This document shows, in pieces, positions 1 to 7,687 of a DNA stretch of 36,993 bases (within the stretch, counting starts at the first letter, position 1; the number at the start of each line of letters is the position of its first letter). Below the pieces are notes generated by a model, which did no database searches, was not told the origin of the DNA, and saw only the letters and a list, made by a program, of their open reading frames with translations. Source of the stretch: Pontibacillus yanchengensis Y32. Its GTDB lineage: Bacteria; Bacillota; Bacilli; Bacillales; BH030062. The translations under genes were made by a program, and so were the position numbers. The stretch is taken from assembly GCF_000770635.1 (NCBI RefSeq), contig NZ_AVBF01000040.1:1-36993 (forward strand). The letters run 5' to 3'.

Positions 1-44
1 TATTTTACATAAAAGGGTTATATTTGAAGTCATGCAAGGCTAGT

Positions 45-103
45 GTGCCAGACCCCCATGACACTACCGCGTTACCACTTTACAGTGATGGGGGTCTGGC
101 ACC
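45..103. repeat. REP-like palindrome
   Basis: An inverted repeat with arms at 45-65 and 85-103. The arms share GTGCCAGACCCCCAT and its complement, with a 2-nt bulge in the inner part of the left arm and a loop of about 20 nt. The hairpin is GC-rich compared with its AT-rich surroundings. It lies downstream of ilvD and beyond the ilvD terminator, so it is not needed for termination. It resembles palindromes scattered through Bacillaceae intergenic DNA, but that comparison is from memory. Confidence 0.7.
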
Positions 104-145
104 GAAAAGGCACGAAAGGGCGGCACCGCAAAAGACAGACAACAC

Positions 146-180
146 AAAAAAAAAGCACCTCTCCCACTCGGGAAAGGTGC
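146..180 (-). terminator. Terminator of ilvD
   Basis: On the minus strand a GC-rich hairpin (GCACCTTTCCC opposite GGGAGAGGTGC) spans 155-180 and is followed by a run of T (A-run at 146-154 on the plus strand). It begins eight bases after the ilvD stop codon. Confidence 0.9.
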
Positions 181-187
181 TAATTAT

Positions 188-1885
188 TTATTCGTCTAAG
201 TCAAAATCGGTTACTGCTCCTTTTGCGGAGGAGGAAACGAGTTTGGCGTATTTGGCTAGTGCGCCTGTTTTGTATTTCATAGCTGGTTTCTTCCATTCTC
301 TCTTACGTCTCTCATATTCTTCTTCAGATACTTCAAAGTTAATTTGCTGGGTTTCACTATCAATGACGACAGTATCGCCATTTGCCAGATAGGCAATTGG
401 TCCACCTGCTTGTGCTTCAGGTGCTACGTGTCCAATTACGAAACCGTGAGATCCACCTGAGAAGCGTCCGTCTGTAATAAGGGCAACTTTTCCGCCTAGT
501 CCTTTTCCTACAATCATCGCTGTAATGGAAAGCATTTCTGGCATGCCAGGTCCACCTTTTGGCCCAACATGACGAATGACTAGTACATCGCCCTCTTTGA
601 TTTCATTGTCCATGATGGCCTGTGTCGCATCTGCTTCACTATCATATACCTTAGCTGTACCTTCAAAGCGACTGATCGTTTGACCTGACATCTTAGCTAT
701 AGCCCCTTCAGGCGCTAGATTACCTTTTAACAACACTAGTGGTCCGGAATCCTTGATTGGTTGATCTAACGGACGAATAACTTCTTGATCTTCATGCAGG
801 GAAGGCACTACTTGTAAATTCTCAGCAATGGTTTTACCCGTAACGGTTAAACAATCCCCGTGTAATAAGTCATTCTCTAATAGAAGCTTCATGACACCAG
901 GTACGCCACCTATTTCATACAGGTCTTGCATAACATATTTACCGCTTGGCTTTAAGTTTGCGATATGTGGTACACGCTTACGTACTTCCTCAAAATCATC
1001 CACTGTAAAATCAACACCTGCTGAATGAGCCATCGCTGTTAGGTGAAGTAATGCGTTGGTAGAGCCACCTAGCGCCATCACTACTGTAACGGCGTTTTCG
1101 AACGCTTCTTTCGTCATAATGTCGCGCGGATAAATTTCTTTTTCCAATAGGTTTAGAACCATTTCGCCCGCCTGACGACATTCTGTTTCTTTATAATTAT
1201 TAACAGCTGGAGTTGATGACGAACCAGGAATACTCATACCTAGGGCCTCAACGGCTGCTGCCATTGTGTTTGCTGTGTACATTCCACCACAAGCACCTGC
1301 GCCTGGACAGGCATTACATTCTACCTGATGCAACTCTTCCTCATTGATGGTTCCTTGATGGTATTGACCAACCGCTTCAAAAGAGGAAACGATATCAATA
1401 TCTTTTCCATTTAATTTACCAGGCTGAATCGTGCCACCATATACATATACAGAAGGAATATTCATTCGTGCTAATGACATAACACAACCAGGTGTTGTTT
1501 TGTCACAGCCACCAATCGCAACAACACCATCTAAACGTTCCGCATTGGAAACTGTTTCAATGGAGTCAGCAATAATTTCACGACTTGGCAACGAATAGTG
1601 CATTCCTTCATGCCCCATCGCAATTCCATCTGAAACGGTAATCGTATTAAAAATCATAGGAGCTCCGCCGCTGTTGCCTGCTCCTTCTTTTGCTTCTCTA
1701 GCAAGTCCGTCGATATGGATGTTACATGGCGTTACCTCACTCCATGTGCTTGCAATGCCAATCATTGGTTTCTTAAAATCTTCATCTTCAAATCCAACCG
1801 CTCTCAACATGGAACGATTTGGAACCCGGTTAGCACCTTCGCTGATCACTTTACTGCGGATGCGTAGGTCTTTGTTATTTTCCAT
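188..1885 (-). CDS. ilvD: Dihydroxy-acid dehydratase
   Basis: Cytoplasmic iron-sulfur enzyme of valine, isoleucine and (through ketoisovalerate) leucine and pantothenate synthesis; it dehydrates 2,3-dihydroxy acids to 2-keto acids. The protein is 565 residues, close to the usual 555-570. Cluster-ligand regions GCDKTTPGC and [19 protein letters not shown] are intact, and the C-terminal half carries the family motif [20 protein letters not shown] place the start at 1885 rather than the in-frame ATG at 1894: the Shine-Dalgarno sequence GGAAGG (1895-1900) touches the ATG at 1894 but lies nine bases from the one at 1885. It follows an aminotransferase gene on the same strand, but has its own good promoter. 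No ilvBHC or leu genes are in the window, so this is a detached ilvD, as seen in Bacillus subtilis. Confidence 0.96.
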   Translation of the reverse strand: MENNKDLRIRSKVISEGANRVPNRSMLRAVGFEDEDFKKPMIGIASTWSEVTPCNIHIDGLAREAKEGAGNSGGAPMIFNTITVSDGIAMGHEGMHYSLPSREIIADSIETVSNAERLDGVVAIGGCDKTTPGCVMSLARMNIPSVYVYGGTIQPGKLNGKDIDIVSSFEAVGQYHQGTINEEELHQVECNACPGAGACGGMYTANTMAAAVEALGMSIPGSSSTPAVNNYKETECRQAGEMVLNLLEKEIYPRDIMTKEAFENAVTVVMALGGSTNALLHLTAMAHSAGVDFTVDDFEEVRKRVPHIANLKPSGKYVMQDLYEIGGVPGVMKLLLENDLLHGDCLTVTGKTIAENLQVVPSLHEDQEVIRPLDQPIKDSGPLVLLKGNLAPEGAIAKMSGQTISRFEGTAKVYDSEADATQAIMDNEIKEGDVLVIRHVGPKGGPGMPEMLSITAMIVGKGLGGKVALITDGRFSGGSHGFVIGHVAPEAQAGGPIAYLANGDTVVIDSETQQINFEVSEEEYERRKREWKKPAMKYKTGALAKYAKLVSSSAKGAVTDFDLDE

Positions 1886-1958
1886 ATGCTTCATCCTTCC
1901 TTACTAGATACATATCCTATACGATTCCATATCTATTAAAAATTTTAGATTATTTACT

Positions 1959-1987
1959 ATAATACTAATGTCTATCCTGATTATCAA
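1959..1987 (-). promoter_or_regulatory. Sigma-A promoter of ilvD
   Basis: Read on the minus strand: TTGATA (1987-1982), a 17-base spacer and TATTAT (1964-1959). This is a near-consensus vegetative promoter about 70 bases upstream of the ilvD start. There is no room for, and no sign of, a T-box leader. Confidence 0.65.
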
Positions 1988-1990
1988 CAG

Positions 1991-2005
1991 AATTCTCTGA
2001 ATATA
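1991..2005 (-). promoter_or_regulatory. Possible CodY box
   Basis: The minus strand reads TATATTCAGAGAATT, three mismatches from the CodY consensus AATTTTCWGAAAATT, immediately upstream of the -35 element of the ilvD promoter. ilvD is a known CodY target in Bacillus subtilis. Sites this degenerate occur by chance in AT-rich DNA, so the call is weak. Confidence 0.3.
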
Positions 2006-2041
2006 TTTGTTATTCAGACATTCCTATCTATTCTTCGCGAT

Positions 2042-3229
2042 TCAGATCTCATTCAACTGGTTTTTGTAGGATTCAAATCGTTCTAACGCTTCGTGAAGTT
2101 GATCTTCTGAATTAACCAATCCAATCCGCACGAAGCCTTCCCCGTATTCACCAAATCCTATTCCAGGTGCAACAACCATTCGTGCTTTTTCTATTAAATC
2201 ATCCGCAAATGATTCACTCGTAAATCCTTCAGGCACCCGCATCCACATAAAAAACGACCCTTTTGGCGGGGCAACATGCCATCCCTGCTTCTGCAAACCT
2301 TCAACTAGAATATCCCTGCGCTTTTGATACATGGAGACCAGATCCTCTACACTCTGTTGAGAATCCAACAGAGCCGTCGCTGTTGCTTCTTGAACCGCTC
2401 CAAACAGACTAACAAATTGATGGTCTTGAATAAGCTCCAACGCTTGAATCACACTAGGATTTCCAACAGCAAAAGCTACACGCCATCCTGCCATATTAAA
2501 CGTTTTAGACATCGTGTACATCTCCACTCCAACATCTTTTGCGCCAGGTACTTGCATAAAGCTGAGCGGTTTTTCGCCATCAAATCCAATCGCACCATAG
2601 GCAAAATCATGTACAACACAAATATCATTCGCTTCCGCTAACTCCACCGTTTTATCAAAAAAGGCTCGATCAGCAACAGCCGACGTCGGATTATTGGGAT
2701 AGTTTAAGAACATTAATTTGGCACGATCTAGCGTTTCTTGATCAAGTTGCGTATAGTCAGGGAGAAAATTATTCTCTTCTAATAAAGGCATTGTTTTCAT
2801 CTCCGCATTGGCAAGGGCCACTCCTGACCAATAATCCGGATAACCTGGGTCAGGCATAAGCGCCAGGTCGCCTTCGTTTAGAAAACACTGACTCACTTCT
2901 ACGAGGCCGGTTTTACTACCAAACATAATTGCCACTTCATTCTCCGGATCAAGATCGACGTCATATTCCCTCTTATAAAAGCTCGCCACCGCTTCTTTTA
3001 AAAACGAAAATCCTTGGAAGGGAGAGTATTTATGATACTCCGGTTTTTCAGCAGCTTGCTGAAGAGATTGGACGATATGCTCGGGAGTTGGCTGATCTGG
3101 GTTTCCTTGCCCTAAGTTAATCATTTCTGGTCCTTCTAATTGCTTCGCTTCATTCACTTTCTTTACAAGCTTGGCAAAAAATTGCTCTGGTAACCTCTGC
3201 ATTGCATCTGACTGTTTAAATTCTTTCAA
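2042..3229 (-). CDS. PLP-dependent aminotransferase, MtnE-like
   Basis: Fold-type I aminotransferase of 395 residues. The N-terminal motif INLGQGNPDQPTPEHIV, the NYPNNPTSAV segment that contacts PLP, the Schiff-base lysine in SKTFNMAGWR and the C-terminal GIGFGEYGEGFVRIGL are all present. As I remember it, the sequence is close to Bacillus MtnE (YkrV), which makes methionine from 2-keto-4-methylthiobutyrate in the methionine salvage pathway. No other mtn genes and no S-box riboswitch are nearby, so the true substrate may be another keto acid, and I leave out the symbol. The start is a TTG codon at 3229, preceded by GGAGGG at a spacing of about nine bases; the next in-frame ATG would remove the conserved N-terminal arm. 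ilvD follows 156 bases downstream. Confidence 0.88.
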   Translation of the reverse strand: MKEFKQSDAMQRLPEQFFAKLVKKVNEAKQLEGPEMINLGQGNPDQPTPEHIVQSLQQAAEKPEYHKYSPFQGFSFLKEAVASFYKREYDVDLDPENEVAIMFGSKTGLVEVSQCFLNEGDLALMPDPGYPDYWSGVALANAEMKTMPLLEENNFLPDYTQLDQETLDRAKLMFLNYPNNPTSAVADRAFFDKTVELAEANDICVVHDFAYGAIGFDGEKPLSFMQVPGAKDVGVEMYTMSKTFNMAGWRVAFAVGNPSVIQALELIQDHQFVSLFGAVQEATATALLDSQQSVEDLVSMYQKRRDILVEGLQKQGWHVAPPKGSFFMWMRVPEGFTSESFADDLIEKARMVVAPGIGFGEYGEGFVRIGLVNSEDQLHEALERFESYKNQLNEI

Positions 3230-3518
3230 AGTTGAAGTCCCTCCCTCATTAAGTATAGTAATATTTTTTGATGTTTTTGAAAAGTCTAATAATTGATGTT
3301 ATACCTAGTTCTTGCTTTTGTAAAGGGATAAAGGATGGATGACTTGAGAAATTCACACAAAGCTATCTATGTACGATGCCGTTCTTTTATAATAAATAAC
3401 ACTACCACTATCACATCAATGTAACGCAAAGGGATGAGATCAGCCTAATTTTCTAAAAACTCTTAACATAATACTGGTTGAATTTTCTATAATTTTCTAT
3501 AAAGTAAAGGATGAGGGA

Positions 3519-3528
3519 TTGTTATACT
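3519..3528 (+). promoter_or_regulatory. Possible extended -10 promoter
   Basis: TTGTTATACT contains an extended -10 (TG-N-TATACT) about 35 bases upstream of the VOC gene. No good -35 hexamer is seen 17 bases upstream. The divergent interval 3230-3568 otherwise shows no small ORF or riboswitch. Confidence 0.4.
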
Positions 3529-3568
3529 ACTTACATCCTATCCATCTATTTAAAGGGGAGTATTAACT

Positions 3569-3985
3569 ATGAAGCAACAAGCTACACCGTATTTAACGTT
3601 TAACGGAAACGCACGGGAAGCACTAGAATTTTATAAAGGAGTGTTTGAAGGGGAAATCCTAGACGTTCAAACATTCGGAGAAGCTGATTACCCAACGCCT
3701 CAAGAGATTGATAACCACATTATGCACGCACGATTTCAAAAAGAGAATCTTCTACTTATGTTCTCCGATTCCTTCCTAGACCACAACGTAACAGCTGGAA
3801 ACAATATTTCCTTAGCGCTTGAATTAGAAACAGAAGATGAAATCAAAACGTACTACGACCGCCTAAAGGAAAACGGCACAGTACATATGGAACTTCAGGA
3901 TACTTTCTGGGGTGCAACCTTTGCAAAAGTACAAGATTCATTCGGCGTTATTTGGGATTTGAATTTTCAAAAGAGTGAAGGTTAA
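3569..3985 (+). CDS. VOC/PhnB-like protein
   Basis: 138-residue protein of the vicinal oxygen chelate (glyoxalase/bleomycin-resistance) superfamily, PhnB or 3-demethylubiquinone methyltransferase-like branch. The opening TPYLTFNGNAREALEFYKGVF is the usual first strand and helix of this branch, and the end TFWGATFAKVQDSFGVIWD is its typical last strand. Members are small cytoplasmic dimers; substrates are mostly unknown, and many lack a full metal site. Start ATG with AAAGGGGAG upstream. It is a single-gene transcript closed by a terminator. No phosphonate genes are nearby, so no specific reaction is implied. Confidence 0.85.
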   Translation: MKQQATPYLTFNGNAREALEFYKGVFEGEILDVQTFGEADYPTPQEIDNHIMHARFQKENLLLMFSDSFLDHNVTAGNNISLALELETEDEIKTYYDRLKENGTVHMELQDTFWGATFAKVQDSFGVIWDLNFQKSEG

Positions 3986-3999
3986 ATCGTAAGGATGTA

Positions 4000-4028
4000 A
4001 CAGACTTGCTTATGCGAGTCTGTTTTTT
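4000..4028 (+). terminator. Terminator of the VOC gene
   Basis: CAGACTTGC-TTAT-GCGAGTCTG hairpin followed by TTTTTT, starting 15 bases after the stop codon. Confidence 0.9.
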
Positions 4029-4086
4029 AATTGTATAGCGTATAAAATTCAATGCTTGTGTATAACTAAAAAAGTGAAGTTGCCAC

Positions 4087-4297
4087 GTCCAGCTCCAGCG
4101 CCCAGCGACTAGTATGCTTCCCTCGCCTCCGTACGATAAGTTAACATTGAATCACTCATGTTTTCGTGTTGCCTTTATCTCCTATGGTATCAGGTGAAGT
4201 TCGATTAAGATCGCTGCATCGTGCAGCAACATCGAACCAACCTACGTCTTGTAGGCCGCAGCATATACGTCGCTATCAGGGCGCTTGCGCTTTTGTC
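4087..4297 (+). repeat. 211-bp dispersed repeat, copy A
   Basis: A non-coding element from GTCCAGCTCC to GCGCTTGCGCTTTTGT. A second copy lies at 28390-28599 in the opposite orientation; aligning by eye gives about 24 mismatches in 211 positions (near 89% identity). An AGCGCC near the left end can pair with GGCGCT at the right end, and in the other copy the same pairing survives as a G-U wobble. An inner pair GTTCGAT/ATCGAAC is conserved in both. It fills the gap between the VOC terminator and a convergent membrane-protein gene. It looks like a structured intergenic repeat of the kind seen in Bacillaceae. Confidence 0.85.
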
Positions 4298-4380
4298 CTT
4301 ACATAAATTGGTCTTCATAAGATCTCCGTTAGTAGATAAATCTACCATGTTATAACACCGTAATTATTAGTGAATTTATC

Positions 4381-4860
4381 TCAAAAAGTTAACAGATTCT
4401 CATTTTTTAAGATTTTATATACAATTTGTATCTCTTTCCAAACCAAAAATATTCCAATCAATACAGATAAGATGTGATGTACAGATAGAAGATAAAAATT
4501 CCAATGTAAGCTTGTATTCAGTTGAAATACTTTTATAAAAAGGGCGTACAACAAGATGAATATTGTGCCTGTTACCATAACAAAATAAATAAATTTCGAA
4601 GCTCTATTTTTAACCCTTATATTTTGTAATCTTTCACAAAAGAAAACAATTAATATTATTAAACTATTTAAAAATGTTATCACCAATGGGCTCATCCCCA
4701 GCAGCGCTCCTAAACCTGGCTCCATGCTGGAAAATTCCTCGTTTAAGTAAGAAGTAAAATATGCACTACTTACTCTTTCTCTAGCTCCTATATATCCCAT
4801 AATCAACCAAATTGAAAACAAAGTTACCGTTTGCTTTCTCGCATTTATATAGTTTAACAA
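4381..4860 (-). CDS. Membrane protein of unknown function
   Basis: I do not recognise a family. With the TTG start at 4860 the protein has 159 residues and about four hydrophobic segments (around residues 10-25, 50-75, 90-110 and 120-145), with short charged loops between them. That start is chosen because GGGGGGAGG lies five bases upstream; an ATG 48 bases further upstream has no Shine-Dalgarno sequence and would read through the site itself. It runs divergently from the ECF sigma gene, with about 130 bases between the two starts, and convergently to the 211-bp repeat. A role with the sigma factor is possible but unsupported. Confidence 0.6.
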   Translation of the reverse strand: MLNYINARKQTVTLFSIWLIMGYIGARERVSSAYFTSYLNEEFSSMEPGLGALLGMSPLVITFLNSLIILIVFFCERLQNIRVKNRASKFIYFVMVTGTIFILLYALFIKVFQLNTSLHWNFYLLSVHHILSVLIGIFLVWKEIQIVYKILKNENLLTF

Positions 4861-4932
4861 CTTTACCTCCCCCCTTTTTTGGTAAAATTCTTGAGGGTAG
4901 TATATCATTCAAAAAATTTCTTACATAAAACC

Positions 4933-4958
4933 AGGAACCATTTTCGAAAACATGCGTC
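4933..4958 (+). promoter_or_regulatory. ECF-type promoter, probably autoregulatory
   Basis: AGGAAC at 4933-4938, a 16-base spacer and CGTC at 4955-4958. This fits the ECF pattern known in Bacillus (GAAAC or GGAAC, N16-17, CGTC or CGTA). It lies 30 bases upstream of the ECF sigma start codon, the expected place for a self-activated promoter. Confidence 0.6.
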
Positions 4959-4988
4959 AAACTTATGCATAGAGGAGAGTGATGAGAC

Positions 4989-5545
4989 ATGGAGTTAAGT
5001 TCCCAGCAGCTAAACAAGATTATACAAGATGAGAGAGCTAAAGAAACCTTTATAGAACAATTGATTAAAGAATATCACCAATCCATCACGCGATTAGCGT
5101 TTACGTATGTTAAAGATCAACCACTTGCTGAAGAAGTAACGCAAGATGTGTTTTTAACATGCTTTCACAAGATTGAATCGTTTCGAAATGATTCTTCTAT
5201 TAAAACATGGTTGTATCGAATTACGATTAATAAATCTAAAGATCAATTGCGTAAACAGAAATTCATCGATCTTCTCCCATTTCAACCTGACGAAACAATC
5301 AAGAAGTAGTAGAAAAACATCACCCTGAATCGATCTTAACCGCTAAGTTCGAATACAAAGTCCTATCAGAAAGTGTATTATCGCTTCCGACTAAATTCAA
5401 AGAAGTTATCTACATGCACTATTATGAAGAAATGAAAATACAAGAAATTAGTCAGGTATTATCCATTAAGATAAATACGGTAAAAACACGATTAAATCGT
5501 GGTCGAAACATACTAAAAGAAACGTATGAGGAGGCAACCAAATGA
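4989..5545 (+). pseudogene. ECF sigma factor, split by a frameshift
   Basis: An RNA polymerase sigma-70 factor of the ECF group. The first frame (4989-5309) encodes 106 residues with region 2: AFTYVKDQPLAEEVTQDVF and SFRNDSSIKTWLYRITINK. It then ends at TAG. Region 4 continues in another frame to a stop at 5543-5545, with VIYMHYYEEMKIQEISQVLS and NTVKTRLNRGR (helix-turn-helix). Restoring one A in the AAA run at 5293-5295 gives a continuous protein of about 185 residues reading DENNQEVVEK across the junction, the normal family length. The start follows AGAGGAGAG. The end overlaps the next gene by ATGA, so the two are translationally coupled. It is either a true one-base deletion or a base-calling error; all other positions look well conserved. 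Confidence 0.85.
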
Positions 5546-6837
5546 ACATAGATGAAAAGTTAGCCCATTTAAGAGAAGCTATGGACAAGTCCTCCCTAAA
5601 AAATGTCACATCAGATGAACAAAAAATCTCTGATTATGTCTTTTCCAAAAAACATAAACGTTCCTCCATATTCAGTAACTCTAAAAGGACTCTACAAATA
5701 ACAACTAGCATTATTGGGGTCCTAGCATTATGTATATTAATGATTTACACGAGCATGGGAGATAACAATTATTTCAATCCTTCTGACCCTGGCGAACAAC
5801 CTTTCGTCGATCCCTTCGTAGCAAAAGAGAAGGAAAAGTACCAAGTTGTCGTTGTTCACTCAACCTCAACTGAGGAGTCAGAATGGAATCACCTTTACAA
5901 GAAACAACCAATTGAACAATATGTATCTAATACACGTGTTTTGAATAAAGAGTCAAAAAAAGCTCAGTCCTTAATTTCAAGATACTCAAATGAAGAGGAA
6001 AAAACTAGATATCCAGTCGCTTTTGTTTTTAATTCAGAGCAAATGGTTTTCAAAACATCAGAAAAAGAGCAATTAAAAACCTATTTAACAAGCTTACATA
6101 CTCCCCCTGCTGAAAAATCACCACTCGGAGAGTATATGCTTGCAGGAATCACGCTTGGTCAACCCTTTCAAAAAGTAACCGATACACTTGGAAGAACGGC
6201 AGACGTCTTCAAAGCAAGGGAAGATCAAAACCAAGGACCAGTTATGCTATTTAGAGAGGAAGGCTCCTTCGCCATTAATGTGACGTTGGACAACAACCAA
6301 CACACGGTAAATGGAATTAATGTATATGTTGATCAATTGAAAAACGAAGAATGGAAGAAGAAGGTACCTAGTACTAAACAGGAAAGCATTGAAACGTTTG
6401 GAAATCCTAAAGACATCAAAACGTACAAATGCCAGGACAATAGCACGTGCACCATTCACACATATAACGATATGTATGTGAGATTTAAAGCTAACAGCAA
6501 CGACATTGCTAACATTGAGTACCTTTCTCCAGAAAGACAAAGACAATACAAACAACGATTTTTATCAAAAGAAAAAGGCAAGTATTACGTCGTACTCATA
6601 CAAGGAGAAGCTTCCAATGCAGGCGGGAGCGAATGGGATGATGTAATAAGGGAACAGTTGAGTACGAAAATGACAGGGTACACATCTTCTCCGGGGCTAG
6701 TTGGAGACTTTGATTTTTGGTTTATTAATCGGTACAACGTAAAAGAAGCACCTGTGGCTGTGGTGACGGATACAGAAGGAATGGTATTCAAAGCTCATAC
6801 AGTTGAGGAGTTGAAGGAATTTTTTGAAGAGAAATAG
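5542..6837 (+). CDS. Membrane-anchored anti-sigma-like protein with duplicated domain
   Basis: 431 residues: a cytoplasmic part (1-48), one membrane segment (about 51-70) and a large outer part. There is no zinc HxxxCxxC motif. The outer part has a repeated domain: residues 95-183 (KYQVVVVHSTS, SEWNHL, PVAFVFNSEQMVFKT) and 343-430 (KYYVVLIQGEA, SEWDDV, PVAVVTDTEGMVFKA). Between them two further units (about 196-265 and 275-330) share an ITLGQPFQKVTDTLG-like helix followed by strands, giving an A-B-B-A order. Cys297 and Cys303 could form a disulfide. The overlap with the sigma gene and the topology indicate an anti-sigma factor that senses something outside the membrane. That function is inferred from position. 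A terminator follows. Confidence 0.72.
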   Translation: MNIDEKLAHLREAMDKSSLKNVTSDEQKISDYVFSKKHKRSSIFSNSKRTLQITTSIIGVLALCILMIYTSMGDNNYFNPSDPGEQPFVDPFVAKEKEKYQVVVVHSTSTEESEWNHLYKKQPIEQYVSNTRVLNKESKKAQSLISRYSNEEEKTRYPVAFVFNSEQMVFKTSEKEQLKTYLTSLHTPPAEKSPLGEYMLAGITLGQPFQKVTDTLGRTADVFKAREDQNQGPVMLFREEGSFAINVTLDNNQHTVNGINVYVDQLKNEEWKKKVPSTKQESIETFGNPKDIKTYKCQDNSTCTIHTYNDMYVRFKANSNDIANIEYLSPERQRQYKQRFLSKEKGKYYVVLIQGEASNAGGSEWDDVIREQLSTKMTGYTSSPGLVGDFDFWFINRYNVKEAPVAVVTDTEGMVFKAHTVEELKEFFEEK

Positions 6838-6844
6838 GGTAATG

Positions 6845-6873
6845 AAGTGCAGGGATTGTCCTGCACTTTTTTA
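6845..6873 (+). terminator. Terminator of the sigma/anti-sigma operon
   Basis: AAGTGCAGG-GATTGT-CCTGCACTT followed by a T run, a few bases after the anti-sigma stop codon. Confidence 0.9.
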
Positions 6874-6968
6874 TGGTTACTGTTATTTCTTTGAGAACCT
6901 CGTATGGAATGTGTGTTATTTAAAAAAATCAGCCTAATCTCTTGGACCTTTCATCAATCTAGTAACAT

Positions 6969-7526
6969 TTAGTTTTCACGTTGGTAATAATCCTTCCTCA
7001 TTAATCCCATTAAAATGGAGTCGTGGTACTCCCCATTGTAGTACAAATCTTCTTTAATTCGACCTTCTTCCTTAAAGCCTAATTTTTCGTACGCTTTTAT
7101 TCCCCTTGTATTGAAAGCAAATACATCTAGTCCAATTCGATTCAAGTTTAAAATATCGAATCCAAATGCAATTAATAATGACAATGCTTCTGTCCCGTAA
7201 CCATTTCCCCAATAAGCATGATCGAAAATAGAAATCCGTACGACAGATTTACGGTTTTGGTGATCAATATCTAACATTGCTAACTCGCCAATTGGTTGAT
7301 CTGTTCCCTGTAAACAAATAATCAAGTCAATTCGAGAATCATCTGTTGATATGCGTTCATACCAAGTTTGCACACCTTTACGACTGAATACCGCTTGAGT
7401 CCCAGTTAATTTTCTGCCTTCCTTATCCCATAGTGCTTTTTTATAGAACAGATCTAAATCTTCTTCTTCAATCGGTCGTAGGTACACTCTATTTCCTTCT
7501 AAAAATTTAATATTATTTTCCAACAC
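6969..7526 (-). CDS. GNAT N-acetyltransferase, RimJ/RimL-like
   Basis: 185-residue acetyltransferase that would use acetyl-CoA to modify an amine of a protein, peptide or small molecule. It shows the N-terminal RVYLRPIEEEDLDLFY strand, the acetyl-CoA loop WGNGYGTEAL around residues 107-116, the LNLNRIGLDVFAFNTRGIKAYEKLGF block and a final RKDYY. These place it with the RimJ/RimL/SpeG type (Acetyltransf_3). The start is GTG at 7526 with GGAGGG seven bases upstream. It stands alone and converges with the anti-sigma operon. Substrate unknown. Confidence 0.87.
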   Translation of the reverse strand: MLENNIKFLEGNRVYLRPIEEEDLDLFYKKALWDKEGRKLTGTQAVFSRKGVQTWYERISTDDSRIDLIICLQGTDQPIGELAMLDIDHQNRKSVVRISIFDHAYWGNGYGTEALSLLIAFGFDILNLNRIGLDVFAFNTRGIKAYEKLGFKEEGRIKEDLYYNGEYHDSILMGLMRKDYYQREN

Positions 7527-7605
7527 GAAAGCGCCCTCCTTTATGATGTCTGCATATAATAGTAACGTAAGTTGAGATAAATACTAGAAAAAAACCAACT
7601 AGTGA

Positions 7606-7634
7606 TTGTAACTTCCTCCATCAAGGTATAAAAT
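7606..7634 (+). promoter_or_regulatory. Possible sigma-A promoter of ktrB
   Basis: TTGTAA (7606-7611), a 17-base spacer and TAAAAT (7629-7634). It would give a leader of about 45 bases. I see no c-di-AMP (ydaO-type) riboswitch in this interval. Confidence 0.45.
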
Positions 7635-7687
7635 CCACTTATAGATTGAATTGAAATAGGCCACCATTATAAATGAGGAGACTTAGT

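Noticed and set aside
24-392. 122-residue frame across the palindrome and the end of ilvD
   Set aside because: No ribosome site, overlaps the ilvD terminator and coding end on the opposite strand, and has low-complexity composition.
1895-2041. Possible T-box leader for ilvD
   Set aside because: The leader is only about 65 bases after the promoter, and there is no TGG-motif T-box sequence or antiterminator.
3230-3568. Possible S-box riboswitch upstream of the MtnE-like gene
   Set aside because: None of the conserved S-box helices or the GGCCCGATGAA-type core could be found on either strand.
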